From Echinicola salinicaeni (GTDB taxonomy: Bacteria; Bacteroidota; Bacteroidia; Cytophagales; Cyclobacteriaceae): a DNA stretch of 64,000 bases. The first letter of the stretch is position 1; the number at the start of each line of letters is the position of its first letter. Positions 28,034-36,977 of this stretch are shown piece by piece. The position numbers and the translations under genes were made by a program. The stretch is taken from assembly GCF_014280965.1 (NCBI RefSeq), contig NZ_JACODZ010000001.1, positions 62,001-126,000 on the forward strand. Reading direction: 5' to 3'. A model generated the notes under the pieces. That model searched no databases and was not told the origin of the DNA. It saw nothing but the letters and a program-made list of their open reading frames with translations.

Positions 28034-29563
28034 TTATTGCTTGAGCAATTTGATTTTTTGGGAGTTTCCCTGCCAGTTGATTTCGATAATATGCACTCCC
28101 TTGCCTAGCTTGTTTATCAGTTCGTCCAAATTGATATTTGAACTATAATTAAACTTCTGAGATAGGACTTGGCTGATATGGTTAGACGAATAGATTTTTA
28201 CTTCTATAAGTGTGTCTTCTGGGATTTCTTGGTTGAGTGAAGCCAGGGAAAGTTGGGTCCCGTCACTTGGGTTCGGAAAGGCTCTCCAGCCGGTATGGTT
28301 GATATTCGATTGGGTTTTTATCGCAATAACAGGACTATAGGCAAAAGTACCATTAAGATTGACCTGTTTGATGCGGTAATAAAGAATAGGGCTATTGGTG
28401 AGTACTAGGGTTTCATTAAACTGGTAATTGCTGATTTTATCAGACCAACCAACAGCATTGATTTTTCCAATCAGTTTGAAGTCCTCAATGTTGTTAATGG
28501 ACCGCTCTATTTCAAAGTGGCTGTTTTCCCATTCTTTTGCCGTGGACCATTGGATTTGGCTTTTATTGGCCAAGCTGTTCCAATGGCCTGAAATATCATT
28601 CCATACTACGGGGAGGAGTTTACAACCTGCTTCTTCAAATTTTCCTTCATGATCCACTTCTTTGGTTATCTTATCAGGAAATGTGTAGCAAGTAATTATG
28701 GTAGCATCATCAGCTTTAATTAATGCTCCACTTCCATTGGTGGTTATTTGTCCTCCAACTGTTGCATAACTTTCACCATCAGCATCCCCTCCTGTTTCAT
28801 AAAAATCTCCTATGAAAGTTAGTGTTGAGTTTCCGTTCATTTCCAAAATTCCTTCTGGTTCTGAAGCAATGACTTCCGCTGTTTCAGTTAGGATAAATGC
28901 TAAATGAGAATTTCCTCTTATTTTGACAGAGGTGGAATAATAAATGCCATCCACATCAATCGTGGCTCTGTCCTCTGTACTATTTGATGGAGTATGGGCA
29001 TCAGTTTCGTTGACAATGTCAATACCTGCATTTTCATCAATACTGAGCATTGATTTACCTCTCAAATATAAATCATTTGCTGTCAGGAAAGTTGTGATAT
29101 CTTCTGATTCTAATAAGTCGGTTGGCCCATAAATATTAACAGTATCTGAATTATTTATTGTCATCATACCGCCTATATTCATAGAAGTGTTTCTTCCCTC
29201 TAAATTAATGTCAACATTGGCATTGTCAACAGTTAAATCTCCTGTAATTTCAAAAGTAGAATTATCCGCAATAGTTATGGATGAAAATGCCCCCCCTAGT
29301 GTTATATTACCGCTATAGGATATGTTTCCATTAATGACAATATTTGATTCGCATGTTTCAGAGATTATTGAATTCGGTGGATATGTAGCAGAAGTAGAGC
29401 AGTTAGTTGAAGTTACATCCCAACAATCTTCATCACTCCATTGTCCACTACAATTTGCATTTGATGCTGTATAAGTATAAGTCTGGGCATGAGCATTCAC
29501 CGCATTGAAAAAAGTCAAGGCAAGGCTGATGGTGATCGTATAAAGAAGTGTGGCTTTATACAT
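28034..29563 (-). CDS. Secreted beta-helix-like protein with type IX secretion C-terminal domain
   Basis: A 509-residue protein with a signal peptide (about 1-26, ending NAHA). The passenger is rich in Asn, Ser, Thr and Ile with regular turns such as INGNISYSGNITLGG and LTVDNANVDINLEGR, which suggests a right-handed beta-helix. Cysteines occur near the start and near 325. A fibronectin-like region with FEIERS and YYRIKQVNLNGTFAYSPV follows, then a type A T9SS sorting domain starting AFPNPSDG and ending VHIIEINWQGNSQKIKLLKQ. It should be exported and either released or anchored at the surface. No catalytic motif was found. Confidence 0.8.
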   Translation of the reverse strand: MYKATLLYTITISLALTFFNAVNAHAQTYTYTASNANCSGQWSDEDCWDVTSTNCSTSATYPPNSIISETCESNIVINGNISYSGNITLGGAFSSITIADNSTFEITGDLTVDNANVDINLEGRNTSMNIGGMMTINNSDTVNIYGPTDLLESEDITTFLTANDLYLRGKSMLSIDENAGIDIVNETDAHTPSNSTEDRATIDVDGIYYSTSVKIRGNSHLAFILTETAEVIASEPEGILEMNGNSTLTFIGDFYETGGDADGESYATVGGQITTNGSGALIKADDATIITCYTFPDKITKEVDHEGKFEEAGCKLLPVVWNDISGHWNSLANKSQIQWSTAKEWENSHFEIERSINNIEDFKLIGKINAVGWSDKISNYQFNETLVLTNSPILYYRIKQVNLNGTFAYSPVIAIKTQSNINHTGWRAFPNPSDGTQLSLASLNQEIPEDTLIEVKIYSSNHISQVLSQKFNYSSNINLDELINKLGKGVHIIEINWQGNSQKIKLLKQ

Positions 29564-29734
29564 AATTTTATGTGGTGATTAACGCTTTAAAGGTAGTGGG
29601 AAAAATAATATTTTGCAAATTAAAGAAAAAACATGTTAATATTCTGTTTCAAATCAATTAATTTGAAATTGAAGCTGTAAAAAATGTATTTGGTAAAAAA
29701 TGCAGTGCTTAATTAATTAGTAACCAAGTATATG

Positions 29735-29766
29735 TAATAAAAAAAGCAAGCTGATTAGCTTGCTTT
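29735..29766 (-). terminator. Terminator after the rhomboid genes
   Basis: AAAGCAAGCT and AGCTTGCTTT form a perfect 10-bp stem around GATT. On the minus strand it is followed by seven T. The stem begins right at the rhomboid stop codon. Confidence 0.9.
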
Positions 29767-30679
29767 ACTTGTTGCTATATTCAAATAGTTTTCTCTTTTC
29801 TTCCTTGGATAGACTGTCGTATCCTTTTTCTGCAATCTTATCCAGTATCTTGTCTATTTCTTCTTGGGAGGTAGTGTTTTTAGACTTTGAATTATCCTTC
29901 TTCAAAGGTTCACTTTTATATGGTGGATGTTTTTTCCGGTAACTTACTTTGACATTTGGGCGATTGGAAAACAGGTTTCCGAAGAAACGACCTACGGTCT
30001 GAACTGGTTTGCCCAAATCTGTCCCTTTCCTCAATAAGGTAATATAGAAATAGCCTAAGGCGGCTCCTCCCAAGTGGGCCAATTCTCCACCTGCATTTGC
30101 TCCCGTACTATTGGCAAAAGCCACCACGACATAGAAAATGGCAATATACTTGATCCTAACAGGTCCTAATAGGATGAGGTGAAAGGTAGTGTCAGGGCTT
30201 AAGGTAGCCGCTCCAACTACAATGGCATAAACACCAGCACTTGCGCCCAGCATTAAAGCATGATTGGCTTGGGTGCTGAAATAAGGAGCGAAATTGTAAA
30301 TGATTACATAAAGCAAAGCCCCAGCAATTCCTCCCAGTATATATAAATTGGCCAGTTTTCTACTGCCCAAATATTCATTGATCAAAAGTCCGAACCAATA
30401 AAGGAATAGCATATTGAAAAGGATATGGAATATCCCTTCATGCAAGAACATATAGGTAATGATGGACCAAGGCTGGGTGATGAATCTGCCCACATCTGCC
30501 GGCATCATCAGATAGGACAATATACTTCTGTAAAGTTCCTCTCCACCTCCAATGGTAAGGAATACCCTGAGTACCAGAAGAACTAAAAATACAAGGATAT
30601 TAATGGCCAGTATTTTATAAAGGCTGTTATCCTTTTGGTTAAATGCGTTTTTTAAATAATACCAGAATCCTCCGTACAT
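29765..30679 (-). CDS. Rhomboid family intramembrane serine protease
   Basis: An inner-membrane protease that cuts membrane helices. The 304 residues contain about six transmembrane segments and a complete dyad, S147 in GASAG and H202 in GELAHLGG. The HILFNMLFLYWFG segment near 85-97 carries the usual His/Asn of helix 2. A cytoplasmic basic tail (about 220-304) is rich in Lys and Ser. It is the last gene of an operon, two bases after the preceding rhomboid, with a strong terminator. Substrates are unknown. Confidence 0.92.
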   Translation of the reverse strand: MYGGFWYYLKNAFNQKDNSLYKILAINILVFLVLLVLRVFLTIGGGEELYRSILSYLMMPADVGRFITQPWSIITYMFLHEGIFHILFNMLFLYWFGLLINEYLGSRKLANLYILGGIAGALLYVIIYNFAPYFSTQANHALMLGASAGVYAIVVGAATLSPDTTFHLILLGPVRIKYIAIFYVVVAFANSTGANAGGELAHLGGAALGYFYITLLRKGTDLGKPVQTVGRFFGNLFSNRPNVKVSYRKKHPPYKSEPLKKDNSKSKNTTSQEEIDKILDKIAEKGYDSLSKEEKRKLFEYSNK

Positions 30680-30681
30680 GA

Positions 30682-31473
30682 TCAGTAAAAGCTAGTTCTG
30701 TTTTTTTTCCAGAAAGTTACCAAAATCGCTCCTATTATTAAACCACTTAAATGGGCAAAATGTGCCACATTGTCCATGGGATTATTGACAATAATATTAT
30801 ATACGGTATATAGTCCGTAAAAGAGTACCAAATATTTGGCTTTTATCGGCATTGGCGGAAATAATAGAAAAAGCTGCGTATTGGGAAACAGCATACCAAA
30901 AGCCACTAATATCCCAAAAAGGGCTCCAGAAGCTCCTACCATAGGTATATTGGCTTTGCTTTCCCTTACATAATCCATGTATTTCTCAGCTGTTGCGATG
31001 TATTCTTTATTTTCTGGATCCCGGCTGTAAGCATCAATGAAGTCATATACAGCGGGTTTGAACATATGTCTGTTTTCAGAAATGAACTTATTGAATATCT
31101 CTGGATCAGGATCATTATAAAATGACTCTATTTTACTGTCCACTTGATTCATTTGGTAAGCGGTGTAGCCCGAATATAATACACCTGAACCAATTCCGCA
31201 GACCATCCATAATATGATGATTTTCTTGGGACCAAGAAACTGTTCCAATAAAGGGCCAAATATAAACAGGCCGAACATATTGCTGAACAAATGCCAAAAA
31301 TCAGCATGCATGAACATATAGCTCAAAAACTGAAATGGCATAAAACGATTGCTATTGATATAATATAGCGCAAATAGTGACTGCAGCTGGGGTAAAAAAT
31401 AAGCAGCGACTATAAAAATGCCTATATTGATCAATAAGAGATTTTTGACTATTGGTGTGAGTGATCTAAACAT
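30682..31473 (-). CDS. Rhomboid family intramembrane serine protease with loop insertion
   Basis: A 263-residue inner-membrane rhomboid. The catalytic S182 is in GASGALFG, and the pairing histidine is probably H241 in AHFAHLSG. HLFSNMFGLFIFG supplies the helix-2 His and Asn. About 70 residues of soluble, acidic, helix-forming sequence (about 107-176, with DPDPEIFNKFISENRH) separate the third helix from the serine helix, a place where most rhomboids have a short loop. It starts 3 bases after the mutL stop codon, so it belongs to the mutL operon. Confidence 0.92.
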   Translation of the reverse strand: MFRSLTPIVKNLLLINIGIFIVAAYFLPQLQSLFALYYINSNRFMPFQFLSYMFMHADFWHLFSNMFGLFIFGPLLEQFLGPKKIIILWMVCGIGSGVLYSGYTAYQMNQVDSKIESFYNDPDPEIFNKFISENRHMFKPAVYDFIDAYSRDPENKEYIATAEKYMDYVRESKANIPMVGASGALFGILVAFGMLFPNTQLFLLFPPMPIKAKYLVLFYGLYTVYNIIVNNPMDNVAHFAHLSGLIIGAILVTFWKKNRTSFY

Positions 31474-31476
31474 AAA

Positions 31477-33351
31477 TTATTTTTCGAAAAAACTACGTAT
31501 CTTACTTAAATCAAGTTTGACAAAGGTTTTGTTCCCGGAAAGACCATAATTTGGGTTTTGACAGGCAAATAATTGTCCAACGATGGTTTCCATTTCTTGA
31601 TGATTCAATTTCGTTCCTTTCTTTATAGATGACCTTTTGGCCAAGGATCGGGCCAGATTTTCCCTATTGTCCAAGGAAAGTTCCGATTTGAAATGTTTGA
31701 ATTGTTCCAAAAGTCCTTCAAATAGCGCTTTCTCATTGTTGATGTGGATATCAGCAGGAACGCCTTTGATCAGCAAAGTTTGTTTGCCAAACTCTTCTAC
31801 AATAAAGCCCAAGTTATTCATTTCTTCCTGTAGCTCCATCACCAAAGCAAAATCTGTAGGGCTTAGGGAAATACTCTGTGGAAAAAGACATTGTTGGGAA
31901 GCCCCGCTGTTATTTTGAAGTTGTTTTAGGTATCGTTCGTATAGGATCCTTTCATGGCTGGCCTGTTGGTCTAATAGTAGCAGTCCAGCTCCCAGTTGGG
32001 CGACAATATAGCTTAATTCTACCTGAAAGGTGGTTCCAGTATTGGTTTCAACGGGAGTAGGTACCGAGAAGTTTTCTTCTTTTTTCTCTTCTTCCTCGTC
32101 ATTGGCCTTGCTTGAAAAGGTCATCAACTCTGTAGATGGAGTAGCGTCACTTTGTGCAAATGCTTCCTTTCTGATGTTATCTGTATGGTCTTTGTTTCCT
32201 TCAAATAACTTCTCCCATCCTGAAGTGTCTTGTTTTTTGAAAGATGGTGAACTGTAGGTTTTGTAACTATTTTCTCTACTGAGTTCTTCTTTCCTGACTT
32301 CGTCATGATTCCAGTTCTCAGTGAAGTTTACATCCATACTGAAATCCAAAGTGGGTACCACATTATGAGCACCCAATGCCTGCTTTACGCCAGCTTTGAC
32401 GACAGAATAAATGGTTCTTTCATCATCAAATTTTATTTCTGTCTTGGTCGGATGGACATTGATGTCAATATGTGATGGATCTATCTCTAAGAACAATACA
32501 TAAAATGGATGCTGGTCTGTGGCCATCAATCCTTCATAGGCATTGCTTACTGCATGGTTGAGGTAGTGGCTTTTGATATAGCGGTTATTGACAAAGAAAA
32601 ATTGTTCTCCCCTGGATTTTTTGGCGTTTTCAGGTTTACCTACATAACCCTTGATTTTCACATGTGGTGTGTCTTCCTCACAGGCTACAAGCTGTCCTTG
32701 GTAGTTTTTGCCGAAGATACCAACAATCCTTTGACTGAGTTTTCCTGGACTTAACTTGAAAAGCTCTATATCATTATTGATCAGGCTAAAACTAATTTCT
32801 GGATAGGATAAGGCTACACGCTGAAATTCCTCTACAATATGTTTAAGTTCTACGGGGTTGGACTTTAGGAAATTTCTTCTTGCCGGAACATTAAAGAACA
32901 GGTTTTTTACGGCAATGGAAGTGCCTTTAGTGGTTACTACGGGTTCCTGTTTCTTTACTTCAGAGCCCTCTATGCAGATAAGGGATCCCAATTCATCTTC
33001 TTCGGTTTTTGTTTTTAACTCCACCTGTGCAACGGCCGCAATAGAGGCCATGGCTTCGCCTCGGAAGCCAAATGTTCGTATGGCAAATAGGTCTTCGGAA
33101 TTCCTGATCTTGGAAGTAGCATGCCTTTCAAAGCTCATCCTTGCATCTGTAAGGCTCATGCCCTTGCCATTGTCAATTACCTGCATCAGGTTTTTCCCAG
33201 CTTCTTTGATAATTACCTTGATATCAGTGGCGCCAGCATCTATGGAATTTTCGAGCATCTCTTTTAGGGCAGATGAGGGCCTTTGTACCACTTCTCCAGC
33301 AGCTATTTGGTTGGCAATAGCGTCAGGGAGTAGTTGAATAATATCACTCAT
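31477..33351 (-). CDS. mutL: DNA mismatch repair protein MutL
   Basis: MutL is an ATPase that couples MutS mismatch recognition to strand removal. The 624 residues have the GHKL ATPase motifs ENSIDAGA (34-41), DNGKGM (60-65) and GFRGEA (95-100), a linker of about 100 disordered residues (about 335-440), and a C-terminal dimerisation domain. That domain has DQQASHERILYE (461-472), close to the endonuclease motif DQHA-x2-E-x4-E with His changed to Gln. The usual CPHGRP near the end is replaced by QNPNYGLSG. The start codon overlaps the stop of the upstream membrane-protein gene by four bases. Confidence 0.96.
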   Translation of the reverse strand: MSDIIQLLPDAIANQIAAGEVVQRPSSALKEMLENSIDAGATDIKVIIKEAGKNLMQVIDNGKGMSLTDARMSFERHATSKIRNSEDLFAIRTFGFRGEAMASIAAVAQVELKTKTEEDELGSLICIEGSEVKKQEPVVTTKGTSIAVKNLFFNVPARRNFLKSNPVELKHIVEEFQRVALSYPEISFSLINNDIELFKLSPGKLSQRIVGIFGKNYQGQLVACEEDTPHVKIKGYVGKPENAKKSRGEQFFFVNNRYIKSHYLNHAVSNAYEGLMATDQHPFYVLFLEIDPSHIDINVHPTKTEIKFDDERTIYSVVKAGVKQALGAHNVVPTLDFSMDVNFTENWNHDEVRKEELSRENSYKTYSSPSFKKQDTSGWEKLFEGNKDHTDNIRKEAFAQSDATPSTELMTFSSKANDEEEEKKEENFSVPTPVETNTGTTFQVELSYIVAQLGAGLLLLDQQASHERILYERYLKQLQNNSGASQQCLFPQSISLSPTDFALVMELQEEMNNLGFIVEEFGKQTLLIKGVPADIHINNEKALFEGLLEQFKHFKSELSLDNRENLARSLAKRSSIKKGTKLNHQEMETIVGQLFACQNPNYGLSGNKTFVKLDLSKIRSFFEK

Positions 33352-33755
33352 TTGCTTTTACTTTTTAATCTAAAAAAGAATACCAAGGCTGCAATTCCCA
33401 ATCCAATATAAAGCAAAATATAAAGCATTTCAGAGCCGAAATATAGGTATCCCGTAATCGTTCCAACCAATACCAATAATATGATCATACGCAGCATGCC
33501 TGTGCTGGAAAAAATGGAGGCAGGTTTATTCCTGATAGGTCCACCCTGAGTAAAGGCTCCCCTGATGGAGCTCTCTCTATCTCTTTTATAAGCCTCTTCA
33601 ATTTCCTTATCTGTCGGCAAGAGACCATCTGCTTCCAGTTGCCTTTTGATTCGGGAGGTCCGCTGCTCTATTTCTTCTTTCACAGGATCGTAATGTCGGG
33701 CCTTGATATCAAAGCGCATAGGCTGGGCTGTACGGAATATGGATGGAAATTTCAT
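33348..33755 (-). CDS. Small conserved membrane protein, first gene of the mutL operon
   Basis: A 135-residue protein of unknown function. Residues 1-80 are soluble, charged and helical (RHYDPVKEEIEQRTSRIKRQL and DKEIEEAYKRDRESSIRGAF). Two hydrophobic segments (about 87-105 and 108-128) end in a short basic tail RLKSKSK. There is no signal peptide, so the N-terminal part is probably cytoplasmic. It overlaps mutL by four bases (ATGA), which makes translational coupling likely. I do not recognise a named family. Confidence 0.75.
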   Translation of the reverse strand: MKFPSIFRTAQPMRFDIKARHYDPVKEEIEQRTSRIKRQLEADGLLPTDKEIEEAYKRDRESSIRGAFTQGGPIRNKPASIFSSTGMLRMIILLVLVGTITGYLYFGSEMLYILLYIGLGIAALVFFFRLKSKSK

Positions 33756-33936
33756 GGCGTCTAATGATTCGATTATACCTTTATTACGTTAATATATATA
33801 AGGTAAGTTCTGCTTATCACTATTTTGATAGACAGAAGCATGAATTTTATGTATGTTTGATGTTTACTCTGAAATGAATCAAAGTAGCACTTACAAAGTT
33901 ATTTTAAATTTTAAGCAATAAAAATTAATCATCCGC

Positions 33937-36921
33937 ATGAATCGAAAAGTTTGGGTCCTCATTTTACTTGTCTTTGCACAAGTTTCTTCAACCGGGGCAT
34001 TTTCTGAAGAAGGGGCCGAAGATCCATTTGCAACTTTTGATATTCAATCCCAAACCAAATGGGTGGACAGTGTCTTTTATAGCCATACTTTTGAGGAAAG
34101 ACTAGGGCAACTTTTTATGGTGGCAGCTTATTCCAATAAGGGTGAAGCACATAAGCAGGCCATAGCCAAATTGATCCAAGAGCAGCAGATCGGTGGGCTG
34201 ATATTTTTTCAAGGTGGTCCAGTAAGACAGGCTAATTTGACCAATTATTATCAATCTATATCAAAGACACCTCTTTTTATTGCGATGGATGCTGAATGGG
34301 GCGTGAGCATGCGTTTGGACAGTGTTTTGCAGTTTCCCAAACAAATGACCCTGGGAGCCATTCAGGATGATAGGATGATTTACAAGATGGGGGAAGAAAT
34401 AGCCCATCAGTTTAAAGAGTTGGGCATGCATATTAATTTTGCCCCTGTAGTGGATGTGAATGCCAACCCAGATAATCCTGTAATTGGCTATAGGGCTTTT
34501 GGAGAACAAAAGGAGAATGTTGCCAATAAATCTGTTGCCTATATGAAAGGGCTTCAAGAAAATGGTGTGATCGCCAATGCCAAGCATTTTCCTGGTCATG
34601 GTGATACCAATGCTGATTCCCACTATACCACACCTGTGATCAAAAACTCCAGTGAGTATATTAATGATATTGACCTTTATCCCTATAGAAAATTGATAGA
34701 TGAGGATTTGATGAGTGTGATGGTGGCCCATCTTCATATTCCAAGTTTGGGGACCAAGTCTGGAATGCCCACTACTTTGAGCAAGAACGTGGTTTCTGGC
34801 CTTTTGAAGGAGGAAATGGGCTTTAAGGGATTGGTGTTTACGGATGCCTTGAATATGAAGGGGGTGAGTAATATGCACAAACCCGGTGAGGTTGATTTGT
34901 TGGCATTATTGGCGGGCAATGATATCTTGCTCTATGCCGAAGACGTGCCCAAGTCCAAGCGATTGATTTTACAGGCAGTGGAAGAGGGAAGAATAAGCCA
35001 AGAGGAGATAGATGCCCGGGTAAGAAAAATCCTAAGGGCAAAATATTGGGCAGGATTAAATAAATCCAATAAGATTGAGACCGGTCAATTAGTGGAAAGA
35101 ATAAGTAATTATAAAAGTAATGCTTTAATTGAAGATTTGTATGCTGCTTCGATGACTCTTGCAAGGAATGAAGGTGATTTTCTTCCCATTAAAAATCAGG
35201 ATTTATTAAAGATGGCCAGTATTACCTTGGGGAATGGTGGCCATACCTTTCAGAAGTATTTGGATAAGTACGGGGACTTTAAACATTTTAGACTACCAAG
35301 AAACAGTAGCTCGGCCTCTTATAATGCGCTTGAGCAAAATCTCAAGGATTTTAATACAGTTGTGGTTGGGGTGATGAATGTGACCAATAGTCCCAGAAGA
35401 AATTTTGGGATTAAGGAGAGTGATATGTTCTTCATCAAAAAACTGAGTGAAAAGTATAATGTGGTCACTGTATTGTTTGGGAATGCCTATGCTGCCAAGT
35501 ATATGGATGATCTTCCCAATGTGTTGGTCGCCTATGAAGAAAATGATTATACTGAGAAACTAGCTCCGCAGATCATTTTTGGTGCCAGACCAGTGGACGG
35601 TGTCTTGCCTGCAACTGTTAGTGACAAATTGAGAGCCGGTACTTCTATATCTTATGATGCCATTGATAGATTAGGGTACAGCAGTCCTGAATCTGTAGGA
35701 ATGGACAGCAAGGTCTTGAATAAAATCGATAATGTTGTTAATCGTGCAATTGCCAGGAAATCTACCCCTGGAGCTTGTGTATTGGTGGCAAAGAATGGAA
35801 AGGTGGTTTTTGAGAAGGCTTATGGACATTTGGATTATAATCATTCTGCGCAGGTGACAGATGAGACGATTTATGATTTAGCTTCTATTACAAAGGTCAT
35901 GTCGACTACACAGTCCATCATGTTTTTGACCAGTCGCGGCTTGGTAGATTTAGAAAGACCTTTGGGCTTTTATCTACCAGAATTGGAAGGTACGAATAAG
36001 GCAGATTTGAAAATTCAGGATGTTCTGATGCATGAGGCGGGATTACAATCATGGATCCCTTTCTATACCAAAACGCTCACTGGAGGGAAATGGAGTTCAG
36101 ATTTTTATCGAACTGAGAAGGAACCGGGATATACTATTAAAGTTGCAGAAGATATGTATGCTACAGATGCCATGCCTGACAGTTTATTCAAATGGGTGGT
36201 GGAGTCAGATTTAAGAAGGAAACCATATGGTAAGAATAAATATGACTATAAATATTCTGACTTAGGAATGTATCTGTTGCAAAGGATGATTGAAAAAATG
36301 ATCCATCAGCCCGTTAATGAGTTTTTATCCCAAAACTTTTACCAGCCACTGGGCTTGAATACACTGACTTACTTGCCCTTGGAGAAATTTGATTCGGATA
36401 GAATAGCACCTACAGAAAACGATAGGATTTTCAGGAAACAGTTGGTCAGAGGTTATGTACATGATCCTGGGGCTGCCATGTTTGGAGGTGTGGCTGGACA
36501 TGCTGGACTATTTGGGACTGCCCATGACTTAGCTGTTATGATGCAGATGATGTTACAGGGAGGGGAGTATGGCGGAGTGAACCTATTGGATGCCAAAACC
36601 GTTAAGGTTTTTACGCAGAGTCAGTCAGCCCAAAGCAGGCGGGCTTTGGGTTGGGATAGACCAGATCCAGAGCCTGGAAAAGGAGCCTCGGCAGGAAAAA
36701 TGGCCTCCAAGGCTAGTTTTGGACATACTGGTTTTACAGGAACAGCAGTTTGGGCCGATCCGGAAGAAGACTTGATCTATGTATTTCTTTCCAATAGGGT
36801 TAATCCAAATGCCTCCAATAATTCTTTGCTGAAGTTTGATGTCAGGACTGATATACATGATATTATTTATCAATCGATGACATTTTCTGTAAAAAATTAT
36901 GCACTAAATGAACAAAACTGA
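33937..36921 (+). CDS. Fusion of GH3 beta-N-acetylglucosaminidase (NagZ-like) and beta-lactamase-fold serine hydrolase
   Basis: A 994-residue exported protein with a signal peptide (about 1-22). The GH3 part (about 35-380) has KHFPGHGD at 216-223, the NagZ catalytic-loop signature, and a nucleophile candidate D303 in FTDALNMKG. A GH3 C-terminal-like linker follows. The second enzyme part (about 590-985) has the serine beta-lactamase/DD-peptidase triads S650-I-T-K653, Y773-S-D775 and H930-T-G. This layout suits trimming of murein: removal of GlcNAc and hydrolysis of an amide or ester in peptidoglycan. The serine domain is more likely a murein hydrolase or esterase than a drug-resistance enzyme. 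Confidence 0.92.
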   Translation: MNRKVWVLILLVFAQVSSTGAFSEEGAEDPFATFDIQSQTKWVDSVFYSHTFEERLGQLFMVAAYSNKGEAHKQAIAKLIQEQQIGGLIFFQGGPVRQANLTNYYQSISKTPLFIAMDAEWGVSMRLDSVLQFPKQMTLGAIQDDRMIYKMGEEIAHQFKELGMHINFAPVVDVNANPDNPVIGYRAFGEQKENVANKSVAYMKGLQENGVIANAKHFPGHGDTNADSHYTTPVIKNSSEYINDIDLYPYRKLIDEDLMSVMVAHLHIPSLGTKSGMPTTLSKNVVSGLLKEEMGFKGLVFTDALNMKGVSNMHKPGEVDLLALLAGNDILLYAEDVPKSKRLILQAVEEGRISQEEIDARVRKILRAKYWAGLNKSNKIETGQLVERISNYKSNALIEDLYAASMTLARNEGDFLPIKNQDLLKMASITLGNGGHTFQKYLDKYGDFKHFRLPRNSSSASYNALEQNLKDFNTVVVGVMNVTNSPRRNFGIKESDMFFIKKLSEKYNVVTVLFGNAYAAKYMDDLPNVLVAYEENDYTEKLAPQIIFGARPVDGVLPATVSDKLRAGTSISYDAIDRLGYSSPESVGMDSKVLNKIDNVVNRAIARKSTPGACVLVAKNGKVVFEKAYGHLDYNHSAQVTDETIYDLASITKVMSTTQSIMFLTSRGLVDLERPLGFYLPELEGTNKADLKIQDVLMHEAGLQSWIPFYTKTLTGGKWSSDFYRTEKEPGYTIKVAEDMYATDAMPDSLFKWVVESDLRRKPYGKNKYDYKYSDLGMYLLQRMIEKMIHQPVNEFLSQNFYQPLGLNTLTYLPLEKFDSDRIAPTENDRIFRKQLVRGYVHDPGAAMFGGVAGHAGLFGTAHDLAVMMQMMLQGGEYGGVNLLDAKTVKVFTQSQSAQSRRALGWDRPDPEPGKGASAGKMASKASFGHTGFTGTAVWADPEEDLIYVFLSNRVNPNASNNSLLKFDVRTDIHDIIYQSMTFSVKNYALNEQN

Positions 36922-36977
36922 AAAGCTAAAGGTTATAGCTTTTGAAATTAAAAAAATGCTTTTTTAATCCAGAAATA

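Noticed and set aside
32858-33337. 159-codon ORF antisense to mutL
   Set aside because: It lies opposite the ATPase motifs of MutL, so the coding constraint is explained by MutL.
34261-34878. 205-codon ORF antisense to the GH3-serine hydrolase fusion
   Set aside because: It mirrors a strongly conserved enzyme domain, and its His- and Ile-rich product looks like a reverse-frame shadow.
33937-36921. Beta-lactam resistance gene
   Set aside because: The serine-hydrolase domain is fused to a NagZ-like glycosidase and has HTG in place of KTG; a cell-wall role fits better.
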